DNA of 64,000 nucleotides from Onchocerca volvulus (taxonomy: Eukaryota; Nematoda; Chromadorea; Rhabditida; Onchocercidae): NCBI GenBank assembly GCA_000499405.2, contig HG738140.1:12613560-12677559 (forward strand). Direction: 5' to 3'. Below are positions 38,985-51,010 of the stretch, one piece after another. The position numbers and the translations under genes are program-made. Position 1 is the stretch's first letter. The number at the start of each line of letters is the position of its first letter. The notes beneath the pieces are model-generated. The model saw only the letters and a list, made by a program, of their open reading frames with translations. It did not search any database and was not told where the DNA came from.

Positions 38985-39328
38985 TCAGTTTTTTTTCCTC
39001 AACACTAGAAACATGTTCTTCTTTTTTTTTTTTTTTTTGCATTTTGCCAGACTGAGCTACAGCAACGCATGTATAAAAGCATGCGCGTATTCGAATGCAA
39101 AGTTGTGTCAAAATTTCAGAGCAATAGGTAAGAACTTTTCGATATCTAAGATTTTAAATTAATATAGATAAGGCGCGTGTTTAAGAACTCTCGGAGGTCT
39201 AAGATTTTGAACAAACGAATATTGATGTTTTTGTATATATAGATTAGCTGAAGCCGGACACACGAAGCGTGGCCGGTATTCACAGATTAGCTGGATCAGC
39301 CACGCGGAGCGTGGCCGGGTCCAACTAG
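38985..39328 (+). mobile_element. Helitron 3' end with terminal hairpin and CTAG
   Basis: The subterminal block (shared with 33591-33745) leads into a terminal hairpin GCCACGC-GGA-GCGTGGC (39299-39315). Then comes CGGGTCCAA and the end CTAG (39325-39328), followed by T, the canonical Helitron 3' structure and A|T target context. A second similar module, AGATTAGCTG plus a GC-rich imperfect hairpin (CCGGACACACGAAGCGTGGCCGG), lies about 50 bases upstream, so the terminus is doubled. The terminus is on the plus strand, while the adjacent RepHel remnant is on the minus strand, so they come from different copies. Confidence 0.8.
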
Positions 39329-42300
39329 TTACAAATAAAAATTCTGCTAAAAGATTTGTTGTCTAAATTTGAATGTAGAGATTTTATGCTTTGTTTATTT
39401 AAATTCAATTTTAATGAATCAATTTTCATTGTTTTAATCTGATAACTGCAAAATGCCAATTATATTGAAATGTTCCATTTAGACAAGTTGAATTGCATGC
39501 TAGAAGATTAACGGGTAAAATTATAAATATTGGAAATTAAATTGCTAACAGAATACAGATCATATACAGGTCACTCATGCAAAATATGCATAACTTACTA
39601 TCCCGTACGCTTCCACAATCGTGAAATATGTCTGAATTGCTTTGTATCATGTTATGTTTTAATAATGCATCAAAAAAATTTCAAGTATTAAATTTTATAA
39701 AAATAAAATCTACTACTTTGCTTTCAATTTTAAACACAACTAGGATTGAAATTCAAAATAAATTCATACTTTTCATTATTTTCACTAATATTATTGATAT
39801 TAATATGTCGTTCAATATTGTTGCTGAAAGAATTCGTCTCATTTTTTGAAAAAATTTATAAACATATAAAAATAAAACTGTATATCGTATAAATTTATAG
39901 ATTGTGAATGTTATTTTGCATCTGTAATTATTGTGAAATGTTCACACCTAAGTGTAATTCGGTTCAAATCAAGTTTAACTCACTGAAGAATCGTCATTCG
40001 GTTTTGAGATGAATATCTTAAAATAACTTGAATAATACTGATGATTGTTCATTTGTTTGTTCATGCCTATCTATCGAAGATTTTTGCTTTTTCTTTTTGC
40101 GATCTTAATTCATTATTCTTTGTTCTATCAGTTGATGAAATTAAAAAAAAAAATGAAATTCTGAATTTTCGGATTAATCTTTTTTCAAAATTTCATAATT
40201 AACCGAATTTAATATAACTTTTAACATTGTTCTATGTGATAGCATGGAATTTTTTGTTCAAAAGAGTTACAATAATTTGCATACATGCAAATTTTTAAAC
40301 CAATTTCATTAATGTAAGTTCAAAATTATTCCACCGAATTATTTTTTTTTTTTAAAATCAATATTACTATATCTTCCATTTTTTTAAAATATATATTACT
40401 ATACCTTAATTTGTCCTGGTTTCTTTTTTCTCTTCATTTCTTTCCATTTAAACCAATTTTTTTTTGTCAAAGTAAGAACTTTTCATTGGAATGCCATAAT
40501 TTTATAGGATAAGTTATTGTCGGAAAATTCAAATTTTTATTACTATCATTATTTCCTTCCAAATGAAAAGCGGAATGGAGTCTAATTTCTCTTCAAATGT
40601 AAGAAAAAATTTATAACTTTAAGTTTTCTGTTAAATAAAAAGACGCAATGAATGCATCATTTTCCGAAAATAATAGTTTGTCAAGAAATTTGTCAATTGT
40701 TTAACGATTCTGAACTGTTTTTGTAAATTAATTTATATTTGAAGTAATTAAAAAACTGTATTGTCAATATGTTGAACTTATTATACATTCGAAATATTTT
40801 TTTGAATAATTTGTCTGATTATAATTGAAGCATTAACCTTATTTTACATTTAAATTTATGTATTATTACAGAATAAAGTTTTCTTCGTGTATTTAAATTG
40901 ATGTGAATTTTTAGGGCTTTTATCTTATTTCTCATTTTATTGTCATATAACTTCGATGCAATTAGCCATGCGAAAAAAGTAAAAATAAGTAATGAAATTT
41001 CATGAAAAGTTCTGAAGGCAAAAGTATCATTCATCTTTATTAGATGAAAAAATACATAGTCTAACAATAATCATGCTTGTTAGTTCGAAATATTTGTAAT
41101 GAACTTGGCAATTTCATTAATAATTAACTGCTTGCGACCAAAACATTTCATTACAATTAAATTTGGTAACAATTTCGAATAGGAATTTAAGTTATTTACG
41201 CGGAAACCGCACATTTAAATTCTCAACCACAACCGAAAAAAAGGGAAATAGTGAACAATTTTCACTTTGAGTATTCTGTGTTATGAATGTTGCAGAATAA
41301 TTATCCAAATTTAAAATTTCCAATATTTCTATCAAATGAATAGAAAAATATGAAAATCATTATTTCGACAATTAATTCACAAATTTCGATTTTCTTTTCT
41401 CTCATTAATTTCAAATTAATGTTGTTCGGCATTTTTTTTTTTTTTTTTTTTTTTTTTTGGAAGAAAAAAAAGTAAACGAACATCATTAATCTTTTTAGTA
41501 CTAAATTTTTTTCATTGTCCAGAAAACATATTATTAAACAAGAAACATTCGAAAGAGAAATTTTTTTTTTAGTTCATTGTTTTTTGATATTTTTGTGACA
41601 AAAAAAAAAATGTTTTATTTTGAAAAATCCGCAGTTTTCAAATGGATGAAATAGATGCGATGATTGAGTGGTGATACAGAGAAACGGGAGAATTTACTGG
41701 TTACTACTGGTCATTTTCACTTGTTGTACTTTTTTTTTACTTCGGGCAATGAATGACAATTTAGGTGAAACCATTTCGTTTTAATTACAATTTTTTACAC
41801 TTTCACAAATGTGAACTACTGAATGGCAACACTAAATAACATTTTTTTTTTTCAATCACAACAGTTTTCTTTTTTTTTTTTCCGCAGTGCAAATATAATC
41901 GAATTTGAGAAAATCCTCTTAAATCTGAAAAAATCCTCTAATGTATTGCGCATGAAATATTTTTCATTTAAACTAATTTACATACATCACTTATTTATTA
42001 CCATAAATTTAAAAAACTATGAAATTATTTTGAAATATATTTGACAGCGCATTGAAATATCAAATTCTCAATCTATATCAATCGTTGTGAAATGTTGGCT
42101 GCATTATTTCAATGAATTTATCGAAAATTTAAAAAAAAAGAAAAAGGAGAAAATTTTCGCTGTTACAAAGCAATATTATTCGTGCTGAAAATCAATTTCA
42201 AACAAAAATGAAATTATCGGAATTTTTGGCAAACAATTTGATTTTCAAATTTAAATTTGACGTATTAGCTATAATATTATTGGCCACTCAGATATAGACA

Positions 42301-43980
42301 AATCATTAACAAAAAAAAAAAAAAAAAAAAAGATAAATTTGACAAAATCTTTTCAAAATTATAAAAAAGCGCTAGTTATTAATTGAATTTCTACAACTGC
42401 ATATAATCCGAATGCCTTTTTTAAGTTCATTTTAGGCACGCTTTTTTTTCCACTATTTATTTTGCTCATTCCAGTAATTCGTTTTTTGGGAAAAATTTTC
42501 CTTTTTACATCATATGCCATGCACACCTATTATCATTACTTTGATCTTTAATCGGACAAAAGTTGCATGTCGCTTTCCTGGATTATTTATCGCATCAAAT
42601 TTTTTTTTTTTTTTTTAACTGATTGTTTCCATAATTTTGTATTATTTTTAGAATGAATGAAATAATGATATAATTCTGAGAAAAGAAAATTATCCAAAAT
42701 TAATTTAACAGATATGCGACAACATGTAATATTTAATGAAAGAATGGAATGGAAAGGATTTGGATTACGACAGATTAATTTATGATTGTATAATATGAAT
42801 TTTATTTTATCCCAGACATATTGAACCAAATTTCAGTACTCAGTTTGTAATCTAAAACTAAGTCCTTATTTTGAGTTATTCATTTATTTTTATTGATCTT
42901 AAACCAAAAGTAAGATGATCTATTTTTACAAAAATTAATTGAGCATTAAAATTTTTTCTACCAGAATTTAAATTAAAATTCGAAAAAGAATTGAATAAAA
43001 ATGATTAATACATTATGAAAATAAAATGAAAAACTAGTAGATGTGAAGAAAGAATTGGAAAATTAATATGCAACTTTCTGAATTGATTCAAATCGAATAA
43101 ACAACAAGGACTGATAGATAATCTTGAAAGCCGCTATTTGAGTAATGAAATGGTTATGGAAATGAAATTGAAATTGATTTCAATTACTAAATATTAGCGA
43201 TACATCCAAAATTTAAAGCTAAGAAAGAAACCAATTTAAATTGGCTGATGACCAATGATAAATACTTGAGAATAATAAAAGTTATTCAAATTTTGAATGC
43301 CATATAAATAATGAAGTATTTACTTCGACAAATTTAAAGCCAAAAATCTTTGCTTCCTTATTTCAGATATATTTTGAAAATGTTAAAAATTTTTCTTTAA
43401 TTAACTTGTTTTTCTCATTACTCAGAATCTGTTAAAATACATATTATAATTACCTGCTTAAGTTAATTTCAAAAAAAAAAAAGAAAGAAAAAAAAAAGAT
43501 CTCATGTCAGTTATTGAATGTTTTTGTTCACTTCTACCAACAGAATTTCAATTCACATTTCATTAGAAGGATTCTAATTCAAAATTTTAAACAATTCGAG
43601 TCATGCGCATAGATAAATAAAGAAAAGGATCATAGGGAGAGTAAACAGAGAGATCGAAGCATAGGTGACATTAGAAAATATGAAAAGAGAAAGTAAGAAA
43701 ATATCATTGATGCTTCGTTTAAGAAAGTGAAAGAAATCATTTACTTTCGTTTTCATTCTAAATTTCAAGAAAATCAGAACAAGTCTTTTGATATCGAATT
43801 ATAATTTCTCTCTTCGCAAATTTGTTTCTTAAATAAGCATCTGACCTTTCGGATCGGCAAAGGCAGGAAAGAAAAGAAATTGTTTCCAAGTCGTAAACGG
43901 ATCATTCAACGTAAACTAACAGCGTTTCACGGTAAACTAATAAAATTTCCTGTCATCATAGTTGGAATGATGATAATGTC
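39329..43980. other. AT-rich intergenic stretch
   Basis: No gene is supported. There are long T or A runs at 41431-41458, 42311-42331 and 42599-42616. A GTTCAAATC B-box-like match near 39963 lacks an A box or cloverleaf. Confidence 0.45.
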
Positions 43981-44295
43981 CCCATCTTTTCCAATTTCCT
44001 TTTTCGGTTGGTAAAGTTGGAATCCTGATTTTGATAGATCCAGTTCAAGAATTCCCTCTTCTCTTTTCCAACCTTTTCAACAGCCTTTTCCCCCCGTCCT
44101 CCTTCCGTCCTCCTAAAACCCCGCCTTTTCTAGGGATTCGAAAGAATGATTACATCGGAACTTCCATCCTTTTACCCACCTGTATTTCTAAAAACAGGAT
44201 AACGGTGACCTCCGCCGCTATAATCTATTGAAAAAGGAAAATGGGGAGATCTTCTTGGTGCTCATCATAGTGTACAACAACGTACACCCAAAGCT
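43981..44295 (+). promoter_or_regulatory. Upstream region of the cuticlin gene, GC-richer and C/T-biased
   Basis: From about 44040 to 44230 the strand is markedly pyrimidine- and C-rich (TTTTCCCCCCGTCCTCCTTC, then AAAACCCCGCC), unlike the AT-rich surroundings. It lies directly upstream of the TATA box of the cuticlin gene, so a promoter role is inferred from position. Confidence 0.4.
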
Positions 44296-44305
44296 TATAT
44301 AAAAA
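44296..44305 (+). promoter_or_regulatory. TATA box of the cuticlin gene
   Basis: TATATAAAAA is followed by GGAATTTCACG, about 270 bases before the start codon at 44577. This predicts transcription starting near 44325 with a 5' leader of about 250 bases. Confidence 0.6.
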
Positions 44306-44576
44306 GGAATTTCACGCACGATCATCATTCCTTGCTCTTTTAATCTGATAAACTACATTGACGAAAATAACGTGTATTATCATTATTATTGCTACTACGA
44401 TTATTATCACTATCAGCACCACAAAACAGTAGCATCGAACGCTGCTGTATGCCCTTGTAGCATTCGACCATTGCTAGCACATGTAATCTAAAATAAATTC
44501 TTCTGTTGCTCCTTCTACTGATACCGATAATCACCATTACTGATATTATTGCTATTATCTAATAAAAGTGACATCA

Positions 44577-47026
44577 ATGATAATCATGCACATGCCATTC
44601 TTCTCTTCGTTATTCGTACTTTTCTACTTCAACTCTGTTTCATCGATTCCTATTGATAACGGTGTCGAAGGTGAACCTGAAATAGAATGTGGCCCAACTT
44701 CGCTAACAATCAATTTCAATACTAGAAATACATTTGAAGGTCATGTATACGTAAAAGGGCTTTACGATCGCGATGAATGTCGTTCAGATAGTGGTGGACG
44801 GCAGGTTGAATTATTTTTCTCAAATTTTAAATAAAATTTTCATAAGCTATGATGGAATTTCATGATTTCGAAAAATTTCCATCTTATCACAATTTATTAA
44901 TTACGAATTACTTTGATCATTTTATTTTTTTTTAGTGTCTGTTTGTGATCAGTAGAAACTGGAATCCTAATTTTATGATAATTTCGAGAAGTTTATAATT
45001 AAGATTCACTGATAAAGAAGCATTTAATGAAAGATTCGTGAAGATAAAAAGCACAAGAAAAAAAAATTGAACCGAATTTAATTTATTTGCCTAGCAACTA
45101 AATTCAAGATTTCATTGTCTCTATTTGTAATCTTGTCTGAATCTTAAATTTTTAAGCAGTAGAATAGAAAAAGGAATATGCAACAATAAATAGAGGAAAG
45201 GATCATTATATCATCAGTGGCATCACATTATTGTCACTAAAATTGTTATCAAAATTATTACAGTTATCATCATTATTATTTCGAACGAATATAATCTTTA
45301 TTAAAATCATTGACATCATTATCAAGATTAATTTTATCATCGCTCTCATACTTCTCTTACTTAAGGAAAAAGCTTTAGTCTTTTTTTTTTTTTTTGTTTA
45401 ATCATATTTAGAATAAGAAATGTTATGAATCATAATTTTTTTGACTTAAAATTACAATTAATTTAATAACTAATGACTGAAACATCTCATAATTTTCTGT
45501 TTTTCCGATGAAAAAATTCGTATTTTTTTTCTTCCAACCAATCCATTAAATAGAAATTTTTAAAAATTTTGGTTTAAAAATAAAACCTATATTTTACTTT
45601 ATTTAATTAAATGCTGTATAAGATTGGTAAAAGGAAATGACAAAAATCAAATATAACCGAATGATTGATACTATTTTAATCTATCAGATAATGATGCAGC
45701 ATCGATCTGAACATGTCAAAGTTACTTGGATGCAATTGCATTTTCAGGTAGCTGGAATTGAAGTTCAGATGGATTCATGTAATGTTGAACGATCACGGTC
45801 CTTAAATCCTCGAGGTGTCTTTGTATCAACCATAATTGTTATTTCATTTCATCCGAAATTCATTACAAAAATAGACCGAGCATATCGTATACAGTGTTTC
45901 TATATGGAAGCTGACAAAACCGTTAGTGCAGAACTTGAAGTATCCGAAATGACCACAGCATTCCAGACACAAGTGGTACCAATGCCTGTGTGTCGATACG
46001 AGGTTTGAAATTTGGCTAAATACAATTTTGAAAATACTATTAAAAAATTGATTTTCATTTACTACAGAAGAATTATTTTAATTAAATTGAATTATATTTT
46101 AAAGATTCTGGAAGGTGGACCAACTGGTACACCTATTCGATATGCAATGATCGGAGATCACGTATATCACAAATGGACTTGTGATTCAGAAACTACAGAT
46201 ATATTCTGTGCATTAGTGCATTCTTGTACTGTGGATGACGGAAAAGGTGATACGGTAGAGATTCTGAATGAAGAGGGTTGTGCTGTGGACAAGTATTTAC
46301 TCAACAATTTGGAATATCTATCAGGTAATTAACAATGGGTAAATACAATTTGATAGAATGTTATAGTCATTTTAAAGTATTTCAAATAATGAATTTTGAT
46401 AAATATTTTCACTGAACACTTATTTTTTTTTTCAGATCTAATGGCTGGCCAAGAGGCTCATGTTTATAAATACGCTGATCGATCTGAGATTTATTATCAA
46501 TGCCAGATTAGTATCACAATTAAAGAGCCATTTGGCGAATGTCCTCGACCACAATGTCCAGAACCACAAGGATTTGGTGCTATCAAATCTGCTGCTGCCC
46601 AAGCTCCAGAAGCTGCCCTACTTTCACCACGATTGCTCAAGAAGCGATCGGTTAATTATGATAATACGGTGGATGTTAGTGCCGGTTTTAGCGCGATTGA
46701 AATAAGCGAACAGGTTTGTTTAATTGATCTAAAATAATCTAATGAAATGAAACATATATTATACGTCAAATTCCCGTCGAATTTGCATGCTCAATTTTAG
46801 CCATTATCAACTTATATATGGTATCAAATTTCAGAATCCGAACCTATCAGCTAATCGTTTATTGCAAACGGCAGGCCGTCAATCAATTATAGCGTTAAAT
46901 GATCAAAACCGTGGTATCTTCTGTATTGCATCACATGATATTTTACTTATCATCTTGTTTGGTGCTATGTTAGCTATTGGCTCCATACTTTTTACCGTAT
47001 TTATCATCCATCGTATTAAATCATGA
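44577..47026 (+). CDS. CUT-1-type cuticlin (ZP-domain cuticle protein), complete
   Basis: Cuticlins are secreted, cross-linked components of the nematode cuticle made by the epidermis. Exons 44577-44804, 45748-46002, 46105-46324, 46436-46713 and 46835-47026 total 1173 nt (390 residues), with in-phase GT/AG junctions. The first ATG was chosen because residues 1-23 form a signal peptide ending VSS|IPIDNG. The ZP domain runs from Cys38 (ECGPTSLTINFNTR) to about Cys275. It holds the CUT-1 landmarks DECRSDSGGRQVAG, SLNPRGVFVST, DRAYRIQCFYME, HKWTCDSETTD, CALVHSCTVDDG and YQCQISI. A basic RLLKKR|S at 300-305 fits the furin-type cleavage site between ZP domain and tail. Residues 363-385 form the C-terminal membrane anchor. 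An Ala-rich stretch lies between the ZP domain and the cleavage site. It is CUT-1-like in wording, but paralogues (cutl genes) cannot be excluded. Confidence 0.95.
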
Positions 47027-48437
47027 AATTTCGCTTGACTTTTCTCAAAGATTGTTACCGGTTCTGAGATTCTAAAAGAAAAAAAGTACTCAAATATTCC
47101 AAAAAAAAAAAAGAAAAAAGCCGATAAATCTGACCGAAAAATGATAAACAAAATTTCATTTAGCAACTTTTAGAATCTCTGCTGGACAAATTTAACATGG
47201 GTAAGCTAAATTTAAAGACTTTCAAAGTTTCCACTACATTTTTGTATAATTTTTTTTATATTCCCTTTTTTTATCTTTCACATATATATGTATATTATTA
47301 TCTTTCAGAACTGACATGAAAAAAAGCCCTGATTTTTACAAATTTTTTGAATTTAGTTTTTGTCACATGTTGAATTTGTCTTTTCGCTTATATTTCGTTT
47401 CCCAGTAAATTCCAAGAAACAAAAATGCGCAACATTTGTGCTAAATATGATTGAATAATCATTTGTATACAACTGATTTTCTTTTCATTTTTTTTTTTTT
47501 TTAATTTTCTAGCACAGTATTTTCTATCACTTTTTTAATTCTTAGTTACATTTGTCTATTTTAAATGTAATTATTTTCCATTTCTAATCTTTCTGAGTTC
47601 GAGTTATTTTTCAATTTTTGTCTATTTTTATCTCTGCTAGTTCACATCAAATATTGATTTCGTCAGAAGAAGGAGGTTATTGCTTGACATCATGTGATAA
47701 GCAGATTTATTTTCAATTTTTTGATGCATTTGATTGATGGATAAAAGTGATGAGAATTTTAAATTGTAATATTGCTCAAAAATAATTCGACTAAAAAAAA
47801 AAATTTTTAATTGGAAGTGGCTGTCTTTTGAAAAAATAAATATCTTAATCTGTTAATTTTCTTTTTAGCATACAACCTAATACAGTATTATGTTACTCTT
47901 TTTTCTATATTAATTTTAATTTTTTATTTTAATTAACTAAATACTGTTCTACTCAACTGCAATTCGGAAATTTAAATTTAAGTTCGGATTTCTATCAGAA
48001 TTGTTTCTCTCAATGATACAAAGTTTTTAATAATGCGAACTACCGGTTCTCGCTTAAAATAGTTGGTTGTCACTAAGTTATAAATAATACTGGCAATTTT
48101 ATAATAAAGTATCTCTCTGCAAACAGCTTCAATTTAAGGGTTTTTTTTCTTGATTGAATAAAATATAAATTTTTAAACTCCAACTAAGTTATTATTTTTT
48201 TGCGCTTTTTCAATTTGAATAACTTAGTCTACTCATTCAGTTTTTCACTTCACGAAAAATCTATTTTTCCTGTGATCTCTTCATTCCTTCATTTAATTCG
48301 GCAAAATCTTTCTAATTTTTAGAAACCTTCTATATAACAATACTCTTTGAATTTTCCACTCGAATCCGAGATTTTTCTAAAAAGAACCACTTCAGCTTTA
48401 ATACATCAGTTACATTTTCATGTTATTACAAACAAAA

Positions 48438-48498
48438 AAAAATGCGGAAATTAAGTGATGATTAATATGATTAATCATTCCTTAATTTCCGTATTTTT
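48438..48498. repeat. Imperfect hairpin, 27-bp arms
   Basis: AAAAATGCGGAAATTAAGTG.. (48438-48464) pairs with 48472-48498, which ends ..CCTTAATTTCCGTATTTTT, with few mismatches and a 7-base loop. Confidence 0.7.
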
Positions 48499-49269
48499 GT
48501 AGATTCATAAAAGTGCTGGAGTACGAATTGTCACTATCCAGATCATTGAATTTGTATTTCATCATTCTTCGAAAGTAAGAGAATTTTACAATTATTTTAA
48601 GCAAGAGATAAAAATTTCATTACTGGTGGATTTAAAAATTGAAAACATATCATAGCAATATTCAGCGACAATGACAATATTTGAATCTCTCATCGGGTTA
48701 TTGGTTCGCACAAAAAATCATATTAAATTAAAGTCATTACATTGAAATCACCACATTTATCGGGCAATTTTTTTTTTTAGTACAACTTTTTTTTTTTAAA
48801 GCAATGAATAAATTAAATTTTCTTAATATATCAAGCAAAAAACAAATTTATTTTCAATTTTTAATACAAAAAAAAAGAAAAAAAACAACATGACATCGAT
48901 TCAAAAATAATATAATTCATCAAGTCAGATTTTCATATCAGTTGGATAAAATCCAGAATGATTTATCTGGAAATTTATCAAAAATTTGTCTAAAAAAACA
49001 CCACTTTGATATTTGTGATTTTGCATTAGTATAGGTAAATTAAAAACGGTTGACAGACATTTATTAAACTGAAAAGATAATGAATTTGGATCGTTCAACT
49101 AAAAATACTGGTTAAAAATCAAGTGATCAAATAATTAAAAGATAAATGATTAGATCAGATTATTAAATGAACATACAAACATTCCATTGTTAATCAATCA
49201 TTCGACAAATTGATGGACAATCTTAAATTTTTTCACTTTTTCTTTAAACCCATTTTCAAAATAGAATGG

Positions 49270-49312
49270 GAATAATCACGGAACTCATCAAGCAGAAATT
49301 CCGTGATTATTC
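49270..49312. repeat. Perfect hairpin, 14-bp arms
   Basis: GAATAATCACGGAA (49270-49283) pairs exactly with TTCCGTGATTATTC (49299-49312) across a 15-base loop. A T-rich tract to the left and an A-rich tract to the right extend it weakly. Confidence 0.7.
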
Positions 49313-50914
49313 ACAAAAAAAAAATGAAAAAATGTTTATCAACAGAAATATTAATCAAACGATCAAAATTTATCGAGGACTTCATAAAATAGCTGCTATA
49401 GGATTTTTTTAATTCAAAAACTGAGATATTCCATAAATATGCTATAAATATTATATATTATTTATTTCAATGAATTTCGATGAAATTTCTAGATAGAATT
49501 TTGTACATTTTTTTAAAATTGCATAAAAATACGACGATAAAAGTCTTATTTGAAAAAAATGTCTTAGATATTCGGAAGATTAACACAATTAGTGCAAAAT
49601 GAGGAGCATAAAGCATTAATTTCAGTTTTTGCAATGAAATTCTGGATGTATGGAATTTTGAGATTTTGAAATTGCGGACAATATGTGATCAACAGAAATT
49701 TGTAATAAATGATTTATTTTAAACCTTTTCATTTAAAATTTTTGTTTTGAAATTGTAATCATTGCCGTTTTTTTGGATAAAGTTTCAGAATCTGAAGTAT
49801 AGCGAAAAAATATCGCCATTTGTTCTTTAAATTAAAGAAACTGGACCAGGATTTACAACCTAGTAATTAGCATTACAGGTTCTTCTGCAAGGTATTTATT
49901 CATAGTGAATTCTATTGATTTATTGTATGATAACATTATAAAATTCAGTATTCGATATAACGAAAATAATATTTTATGGAAAAATTAATAAATGATATCT
50001 GTTATGTCAAAATAGATTAATGAATAAACTAAACGATCAATCTGATTATGTATATTGCTTAATCAAGAAAAAAAAGAAAAAAACTGCCAAAATTTAAAAT
50101 ATAATAGATTATTGATTATTGTGAAATGTCTTAGAAATTCTTACTTCAAAATTGTAATCAATATCTTAATTCCATCTATGCATATTATAAACTATATTTT
50201 TCTTATTGTTGGCGATAGATAAAATGAAAAATATAAACGGATTGAAATTCAATTTTTTTTTTTTGGAAATAAATCTAAAATAGTTAATAAATGATAGTAA
50301 TAAAATTCACCAATCATTTTATTGTTTTATATAAATTCCGTAAAAACCTTCATTGATACATTGGAAAAAAAATGCTATTTTAGATTTATTTTATTTAATT
50401 TTAACTTCCATTAGTTGTATAACCAAATACTGTCCAGCTTGTCCATGAAAAATGATAAATTAAATTACAAAAAAAGAATTCGACGGATATTGTTTGATTT
50501 AATTTTTGATCAACGTCACACCCAAATTATCTTTAAAATAAGTAACACATTTGACGTCATGGCAAAAATGAAGAATAATGTTCTGATAAAACATGGAAGT
50601 TAAAAAATGGGAAGAAAATTGGCAAAGTGATGTGTCAGGATGGAAATTATGGAAAGACGAATACTATTTAAAGCACCTTTGATCAAAATATAAATGATGC
50701 AATGTTTGCAGCTTTAATCGGAAAGTTCCAATAAAAGATAGAAAGCGTTGATTTATCAACTCATGATAAGCAATGATTATCAGTTAGTCTGATAAGACTG
50801 AGAGCAATATCCAACTGAAAGGTCAAAATATGTTGTACCAATTTATAATGAATGATAAAAGATGTTCCAGTAAAATGTTAAATCTCAAAATCATTACTAC
50901 AACCGATACATATT

Positions 50915-50996
50915 GATCAGGTGGCCGAGTGGTTAAGGCGATGGACTGCTAATCCATTGGGGTTTCCCCGCGTGAGTTCGAATCTCATCCTGATCG
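50915..50996 (+). tRNA. tRNA-Ser, anticodon GCT (codons AGC/AGU)
   Basis: The cloverleaf is 82 nt and intron-free. The acceptor stem GATCAGG pairs with CCTGATC, discriminator G. The D-arm is TGGCCGAGTGGTTAAGGC (internal A box). The anticodon arm TGGA-CTGCTAA-TCCA carries GCT. A long class II variable arm (TTGGGGTTTCCCCG) marks it as Ser. The T-arm GTGAG-TTCGAAT-CTCAT is the B box. A TTTT at 51007-51010 is a likely RNA polymerase III terminator. Confidence 0.97.
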
Positions 50997-51006
50997 TAGC
51001 GAATTC

Positions 51007-51010
51007 TTTT
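51007..51010 (+). terminator. Pol III terminator of tRNA-Ser
   Basis: Four T residues 11 bases after the mature 3' end, preceded by GAATTC. Confidence 0.55.

Larger units (their letters stand above)
47027..50914. other. Intergenic stretch between cuticlin and tRNA
   Basis: The 3' UTR of the cuticlin gene must start here, but no clear AATAAA lies close to the stop. Two clear hairpins are listed separately. No gene is supported. Confidence 0.45.

Noticed and set aside
39955..39975. B-box-like GGTTCAAATC
   Set aside because: No A box and no cloverleaf can be folded around it.
46903..47166. Minus-strand 87-codon frame
   Set aside because: Shadow of the last cuticlin exon on the opposite strand.
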